The position numbers and the translations under genes are program-made. This document shows positions 7,701-10,354 of a DNA stretch of 10,354 bases, in pieces. Under the pieces are notes generated by a model. The model worked only from the letters and a program-made list of their open reading frames with translations. It did not search any database and had not been told where the DNA came from. Numbering within the stretch: the first letter of the stretch is position 1; every line of letters starts with the position of its first letter. The stretch is from JABSQH01 sp039177505 (GTDB lineage: Bacteria > Actinomycetota > Acidimicrobiia > Acidimicrobiales > Ilumatobacteraceae): contig JBCDFR010000091.1 in assembly GCA_039177505.1 (NCBI GenBank), positions 1-10,354 of the forward strand, given 5' to 3'.

Positions 7701-8050
7701 TCCTCGACGAGCATGCGCACCGCATCGGGGTCCGGAGCGATGTCGTCGTGACAGAGCAGAAGGAATCCGTTGTCACCTTCGACGAGGCGCAGCACCTCAT
7801 TGGCCGTCGCTGCGAACCCTGGGTTGGTCTCCGTCGTTCGCACGAACGCCTCTGGCAGCCGCGCCGTGACCTGTGCAGCCAGCGCCGCGTCGTCGTCGGA
7901 GGAATCGGATGCGGTGACCAGAAACAGGAACCGCAGATTCGGATAGTCCTGGGCCGCGAACGCATCGAGCACCTGGTCGAACTCGGGCGCGGGCTGGTGG
8001 ACGACGACCACAGCCACGACGGGCGGCGCGCTCTGGGTCTGCGTTTCCAC
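4784..8050 (-). CDS. Giant membrane glycosyltransferase: GT2 domain fused to multi-spanning and extracytoplasmic domains
   Basis: The 1088-residue protein starts with a GT-A fold family-2 glycosyltransferase (about residues 11-240). It shows VVAVVVVHQP, the nucleotide/metal site LLLCHDDIAP (DD at 102-103), the acceptor-side GGFDPAITYYGEDLEFCWR with Glu202-Asp203, and a downstream HAGRLNERRP. A hydrophobic segment (262-283), a basic linker and about ten membrane helices (roughly 362-752) follow. Next come an extracytoplasmic domain (about 753-1005), a last helix (1007-1030) and an acidic cytoplasmic tail. The GT2 domain should transfer a sugar from a nucleotide donor to a lipid or polysaccharide acceptor; the product is unknown. 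The membrane part, with LLAPLGIRFIVVPVFDG (848-864), recalls large actinobacterial envelope arabinosyl/glycosyltransferases, which I cannot confirm. The start is GTG 8050, with TAGCCT 9 bases upstream. It heads the operon with DUF5719 and faces the flippase unit. Confidence 0.9.
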   Translation of the reverse strand: METQTQSAPPVVAVVVVHQPAPEFDQVLDAFAAQDYPNLRFLFLVTASDSSDDDAALAAQVTARLPEAFVRTTETNPGFAATANEVLRLVEGDNGFLLLCHDDIAPDPDAVRMLVEELFRSNAGVVGPKLVDWDDPRVLRSVGPGADRFGHIDVGIEPGEVDQEQHDGVRDVFVVPSACMLVRADLFRALGGFDPAITYYGEDLEFCWRAHFSGARVIVAPVARVRHAGRLNERRPDLRTVNLEARHRVRTVATLTGPARVVGRSLELVLLTLVELVVGLFTGRLGEAWASLRAVVGLIPRTPTILSRRRTIREVRRVPEREISGLQVRGSVRLSAYLRTRDTTTFAGADRQIRRWRDSTTAPVISWIAVLIGLFVGARNFFTDGIPPVGEFLAFPESPGRLLDTFRSGWNPTGVGATSSNPTGWATLALASVGTLFRMGLLQTLFTVGTVLVGAIGMWKLATVFPSTRARLAALIVYAATPIVSGAMGGGQLTVLVTYASTPWVLHLVRRAAGVETADPTMASDDVADGIVELDWADRVRRTAAAVIVVALGAAFAPIVLVVAAMLGLLLAVGTLLALASWRTAAHTLAITGVTVVGAALLNIPWSATWSWSTMVGPPPVGEAGLGLVRVASFDIGATDFAVLALALYLPVIAAIALARAWRLTWAVRAGTIVVVFGGLAVLADRGSLPIDMPAAGVLLVPVAAGLAIAAGAALAAFDLDVRGGSFGWRQPLGLLASVAVVVGVTPGVFALGDGSWGAPSTPLSSVLDARLPAADEDGSYNTLLVGDARLLPVPGTQYRDGISWAVIDDGPLDVTDRWAPPSTAAATAIDDALDQIAASSTLRAGQLLAPLGIRFIVVPVFDGVASTLDDPLPVPAGLVESLDDQLDLVTELALPTLELFENRAWIPTRSLLTGATAEASESAGAEALVRADLSETDPIFVDADQLTATTEAIQAGVVHVGVPFADRWTLSVDGTDVPARRDFGLTTAFDVSTGGQATLEYGSSATRSLLVALQVVLWLVAIVLVMRVSVSLSARTGTLIDDETLIDLGDAEPTAIDPGLDITGQIARQDEQGDEREDDDIPAETGQ

Positions 8051-8059
8051 GAAGATGCG

Positions 8060-8065
8060 AGGCTA
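8060..8065 (-). promoter_or_regulatory. Putative -10 box TAGCCT for the giant glycosyltransferase operon
   Basis: TAGCCT on the minus strand ends 9 bases before the GTG at 8050. It is the same hexamer, at the same spacing, as the box before the divergent flippase gene at 8395-8400. No Shine-Dalgarno sequence is present in the gap. Confidence 0.45.
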
Positions 8066-8100
8066 CTGGTCGCCGGTCGCGCCCACAGGTCACAACGACG

Positions 8101-8153
8101 CCGACGTCGGTGGCGGTGATGCGGTGTCGGTGGCGACCCGCCACCGACACCGC
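8101..8153. promoter_or_regulatory. Perfect 15-bp inverted repeat with a direct repeat in the divergent intergenic region; candidate operator
   Basis: Between the divergent glycosyltransferase and small-protein genes lies GCGGTGTCGGTGGCG (8121-8135), a 3-base ACC spacer, and its exact reverse complement CGCCACCGACACCGC (8139-8153). The 10-mer GTCGGTGGCG occurs at 8106-8115 and again at 8126-8135, exactly 20 bp apart, close to two helical turns. CCGACGTCGG at 8101-8110 is a perfect 10-bp palindrome overlapping the first copy. The block ends 7 bases before the TAGCGT box at 8161 and covers where its -35 contact would fall. An operator for a dimeric regulator, or a roadblock hairpin insulating the divergent units, are both possible. 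A terminator is less likely because no gene ends here. Confidence 0.5.
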
Positions 8154-8160
8154 GAGGCGG

Positions 8161-8166
8161 TAGCGT
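8161..8166 (+). promoter_or_regulatory. Putative -10 box TAGCGT for the 74-residue protein gene
   Basis: TAGCGT ends 6 bases before the GTG at 8173, the same spacing as at ftsH. A transcript would start on the start codon. The box sits just after the large inverted repeat, so a factor bound there would touch this promoter. Confidence 0.45.
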
Positions 8167-8172
8167 CGGCCC

Positions 8173-8397
8173 GTGCCCGGTCTGCCCGATCCGACGCGCA
8201 TCGACCTCACCGATGCCGACCTCGGAGCCGTGATCGACCACCCGCTCACCCAGCGCGCAGCGGCAGCGGCCCGCGACGCCGTCTACGTCAGCGTTGGACT
8301 CGGCATCCTCGGTTTCCAACGTGCCCAGGTTCGCCGCCGCGAGATCGAACGCGCCGTCCGCCGCGCCGTCGCCGGTTCACCACAGCCGCCCCGATAG
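8173..8397 (+). CDS. Small conserved-looking hypothetical protein (74 residues)
   Basis: I do not recognise a named family. The protein begins with a short acidic, proline-containing region (MPGLPDPTRIDLTDADLGAV) and an HPLTQRAAAAARDA helix. It then has DAVYVSVGLGILGFQRAQVR (35-54), which starts hydrophobic and turns basic, and a charged helix RRREIERAVRR (54-64). This could be a membrane-associating amphipathic helix with a coiled or nucleic-acid-binding tail. Reasons to accept it as real are its -10 box placed as at neighbouring genes, codon use matching the window, and a tight fit between two genes on the same strand. Its TAG stop forms the first half of the -10 box of the flippase gene. 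It lies 12 bases upstream of the flippase and may be cotranscribed with it. The function is unknown. Confidence 0.65.
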   Translation: MPGLPDPTRIDLTDADLGAVIDHPLTQRAAAAARDAVYVSVGLGILGFQRAQVRRREIERAVRRAVAGSPQPPR

Positions 8398-8400
8398 CCT
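8395..8400 (+). promoter_or_regulatory. Putative -10 box TAGCCT for the flippase gene, overlapping the upstream stop codon
   Basis: TAGCCT (extended as GATAGCCT) ends 9 bases before the GTG at 8410. Its TAG is the stop codon of the 74-residue protein gene. The same stop/-10 overlap occurs on the other strand at 3330-3335. The gap to the start codon holds no clear ribosome-binding site. Confidence 0.45.
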
Positions 8401-8409
8401 CGGTCGATC

Positions 8410-9735
8410 GTGCCCACGCCCACCACCAACACGCGCGTGCGCACACCGCTCCCGGAAGGGACGATTCCGGTCGGCATCGCATTGTTGATCGCCGGCTTCG
8501 CGACCTACGCCTTCTTCCGTGTCGGCACGGTCGCAGTTGGCGGCGAAGACGCCTTTGCGCCCATTGCCTCGCTGTGGTTCGCGATGTTCGCACTCTCACC
8601 AGGCTTCTTTCTGCCGCTCGAACAAGAGCTGGGACGAGCGTTGGCGTCGCGGCGCGCACTCGGGCAGGGTTCGCGACCGGTCGTCGGGCGCATTGTCACC
8701 CTCGGCGTGATTCTCGTCGTGGCGATGGTCATCGTGATCGCCGCATTCGGCTCGCTCCTCGCCAGTTCGTACTTCAACGGCAACTGGATCATGGTCGTTG
8801 CGCTGGCGACGGCGTTCGCCGCCTACGCCCCGGCGCACATCGCCCGCGGCATCTCGTCTGGTACGGGCCGCTTTCGCAACTACGCATGGATCATGGGCAG
8901 CGACGGCATCGTCCGCATCGTCGTATGCCTCGCTCTCGCCGCGTTCGGTGTGAGCGCAATCGGTGCATACGCGATGTTGATCGCTTTGGCTCCATTGGTT
9001 GCCGTCATCGTCGTGTGGCGACGGGGAGGCTTGCACACCGATCCCGGCCCACCAGCGGAGTGGAACGAAGTCACCTCCAACCTGGGATGGCTGCTGCTCG
9101 GCTCGGTGTTCGCCGCTTCGTTGCTCAACGCCGGTCCGATTGCGGCCAGCCTGTTTGCCGAGCCCGATCAGGAGGCACTCGTCACCCAGTTCTCCTTCGG
9201 GGTGTTGCTCGCCCGCATCCCACTGTTCTTGTTCCAAGCGGTCCAAGCGGCGTTGCTCCCGAGACTCGCTCGTCTCGCGGCGCAGGGCCAACTCGCTGAG
9301 TTCCGTTCTGGTCTGCGCCGTCTCATGCTCGTCGTCCTCGCCGTTGGCGTCGTCGGGACCGGCGGCGCATTCGTGCTCGGCCCGTGGGTGATCGAGGTCG
9401 TGTACGACGCCCAGTTGACCAACAAGACGCTGGCGATGCTCGCGCTCAGCAGCGCCGTGTACATGGGCGCGTTGGCGACCGCACAGGCGGTGATCGCCCT
9501 GCAGGGTCACGCACTCGTTGCCCTTGGATGGGGTCTGGGCGTCGTGGCGTTCGTGCTCGGGACCTGGCTCTCCAGCGATCAGATCTTCCGTCGGATCGAG
9601 ATCGGCCTGCTGCTGTCGTCGATTGCCGCACTGATCACCTTCGCGATTGCGCTCCAGGTACGGCTGCGCGCCGGGGCCAAGCCAGATCAAGACTCGATGA
9701 TGGACGCGATCACCGACATGCCGTTCGAGACATGA
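8410..9735 (+). CDS. MOP-superfamily lipid-linked glycan flippase (polysaccharide biosynthesis type)
   Basis: The 441-residue protein is almost entirely hydrophobic helices, about 12 in number (approximate starts at residues 19, 48, 94, 125, 165, 185, 224, 260, 306, 343, 366, 398). This is the usual form of Wzx/oligosaccharide flippases, which move lipid-linked glycans from the inner to the outer face of the membrane. The loop ARGISSGTGRFRNY (145-158) matches the conserved cytoplasmic RG...G.GRF.. loop of the family, and FQAVQAALLPRLARLAAQGQ (275-294) matches the common 'P.L......G' motif. It is shorter than MurJ (about 500 or more residues with 14 helices), so a lipid II flippase is less likely. 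Its divergent position next to the giant glycosyltransferase suggests that it exports the glycan that enzyme works on. Its stop overlaps the MOSC start (ATGA). Confidence 0.83.
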   Translation: MPTPTTNTRVRTPLPEGTIPVGIALLIAGFATYAFFRVGTVAVGGEDAFAPIASLWFAMFALSPGFFLPLEQELGRALASRRALGQGSRPVVGRIVTLGVILVVAMVIVIAAFGSLLASSYFNGNWIMVVALATAFAAYAPAHIARGISSGTGRFRNYAWIMGSDGIVRIVVCLALAAFGVSAIGAYAMLIALAPLVAVIVVWRRGGLHTDPGPPAEWNEVTSNLGWLLLGSVFAASLLNAGPIAASLFAEPDQEALVTQFSFGVLLARIPLFLFQAVQAALLPRLARLAAQGQLAEFRSGLRRLMLVVLAVGVVGTGGAFVLGPWVIEVVYDAQLTNKTLAMLALSSAVYMGALATAQAVIALQGHALVALGWGLGVVAFVLGTWLSSDQIFRRIEIGLLLSSIAALITFAIALQVRLRAGAKPDQDSMMDAITDMPFET

Positions 9736-10354
9736 GCGACGCGCTCACCATCGAAATCGCCGATCTCTACGTCGGCACGCCTCAACCGCTCGGCGACGAA
9801 CAGCTCGGCGTCACATCCGCGATCCACAAGCACCGAGTCGACCCCGACAGGTCGTTGCGGCTCGACCACATCAACCTGGCCGGCGACGATCAGGCCGATC
9901 GATCGGTACACGGCGGACCGGACAAAGCGGTGTACGCCCACCCGGACGAGCATCGGGCGGCGTGGGCGACCGACCTCGCTCAGCCGGAGATTGCCACGAT
10001 GCGGGACGCTCCGGCGGTTGGCGAGAACGTCGCCACGGTCGGCGTCGACGAGCGCACGGTGCACATTGGCGACCGGTGGCGCTGGGGTGATGCCGAGCTC
10101 GCGGTCTGCCAGCCGCGTTGGCCGTGTCAAAAGCTGACCGTCTATCGGGGCACCCCGAAGGTCGGACCGCTGATGCGCTCGTCGGGACGAACCGGGTGGT
10201 ACCTGCGGGTGCTCGCCCCCGGCACGGTGCCAGCACGAGGACCGATCACGATCGAACCGCACCCGCTGGGCGTGAGCGTCCACGACGCGCACCTGGCGAT
10301 GCTCGACCGGCACCTCAACGATCGAGCGCTCATCGAGCGCGTCATCGAGCTGGG
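9732..10354 (+). CDS. MOSC domain protein (YiiM-like), C-terminus beyond the window
   Basis: The reading frame stays open to the right edge, giving 207 codons. The sequence shows the MOSC hallmarks: HGGPDKAVY (60-68), VGENVAT (96-102), an IGDRWRWGDAEL strand pair (112-123), and QPRWPCQKL with the invariant cysteine at 132. MOSC domains bind sulfur or molybdopterin-linked groups at this cysteine. YiiM-type members of about 220 residues reduce N-hydroxylated compounds with molybdenum cofactor, so a role in molybdenum-dependent detoxification is plausible but unproven here. The last visible part (VSVHDAHLAM, then LIERVIEL) fits the helical C-terminal extension of YiiM-like proteins. The ATG at 9732 overlaps the flippase TGA by two bases, indicating translational coupling. 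No ribosome-binding site is obvious apart from weak purines in the flippase 3' end. Confidence 0.88.
   Translation, partial: MSDALTIEIADLYVGTPQPLGDEQLGVTSAIHKHRVDPDRSLRLDHINLAGDDQADRSVHGGPDKAVYAHPDEHRAAWATDLAQPEIATMRDAPAVGENVATVGVDERTVHIGDRWRWGDAELAVCQPRWPCQKLTVYRGTPKVGPLMRSSGRTGWYLRVLAPGTVPARGPITIEPHPLGVSVHDAHLAMLDRHLNDRALIERVIEL

Noticed and set aside
1..10354. CRISPR array, insertion sequence, phage genes, tRNA or rRNA
   Set aside because: I saw no regularly spaced direct repeats, no transposase or integrase motifs, no terminal inverted repeats with target duplications and no tRNA-like cloverleaf. The two notable inverted repeats (2844-2866 and 8121-8153) are isolated intergenic hairpins.

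Overview
The window is GC-rich DNA with strong GTC/CTC/ATC/TCG codon bias and GTG starts. Its genes are typical of high-GC Actinobacteria: a DUF3499 protein, a DUF5719 protein beside a giant family-2 glycosyltransferase, and an FtsH with the HEGGH zinc motif. The near absence of Shine-Dalgarno sites, with TAGCNT-like -10 boxes lying directly against start codons, would fit a deep-branching class such as Acidimicrobiia. That placement is an inference from style, not a proven taxonomy.

Layout. Bases 1-181 (minus strand) hold a short reading frame that looks like a polytopic mannosyltransferase (GT87/DUF2029-like). It runs off the left edge and does not join cleanly to the next gene. Bases 182-463 (minus) are the N-terminal part of a membrane protein, possibly of the CPBP protease family, cut off by a stop. 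Bases 509-781 (minus) encode a DUF3499 zinc-ribbon-like protein. Divergent from it, 842-2833 (plus) encodes the membrane AAA+ protease FtsH. It ends convergently against a minus-strand block read in the order giant glycosyltransferase (8050-4784), DUF5719 secreted repeat protein (4787-3333) and membrane-anchored thioredoxin-like protein (3321-2875). A hairpin sits between ftsH and the thioredoxin gene. To the right of a divergent promoter region (8051-8172) are a 74-residue protein of unknown function, a MOP-superfamily lipid-linked glycan flippase and a MOSC-domain protein cut by the right edge.

How the genes may work together. The glycosyltransferase, DUF5719 protein and flippase look like a cell-envelope glycan system: a cytoplasmic GT-A domain fused to a large membrane and extracytoplasmic part, a lipid-linked flippase transcribed divergently, and a surface protein made of four related modules. 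Start/stop overlaps (ATGA) couple glycosyltransferase with DUF5719 and flippase with MOSC. FtsH, the thioredoxin-like protein and DUF3499 are probably housekeeping neighbours. No mobile element, CRISPR array, tRNA or rRNA was seen. No gene-free stretch exceeds 300 bases.

The most notable signals are: (i) a uniform leaderless promoter architecture at all seven transcription-unit starts; (ii) two places where the TAA or TAG stop codon of one gene forms the first half of the -10 box of the next; (iii) a perfect 15-bp inverted repeat plus a 10-bp direct repeat between the divergent envelope genes; and (iv) an abrupt compositional and reading-frame break near the left edge.
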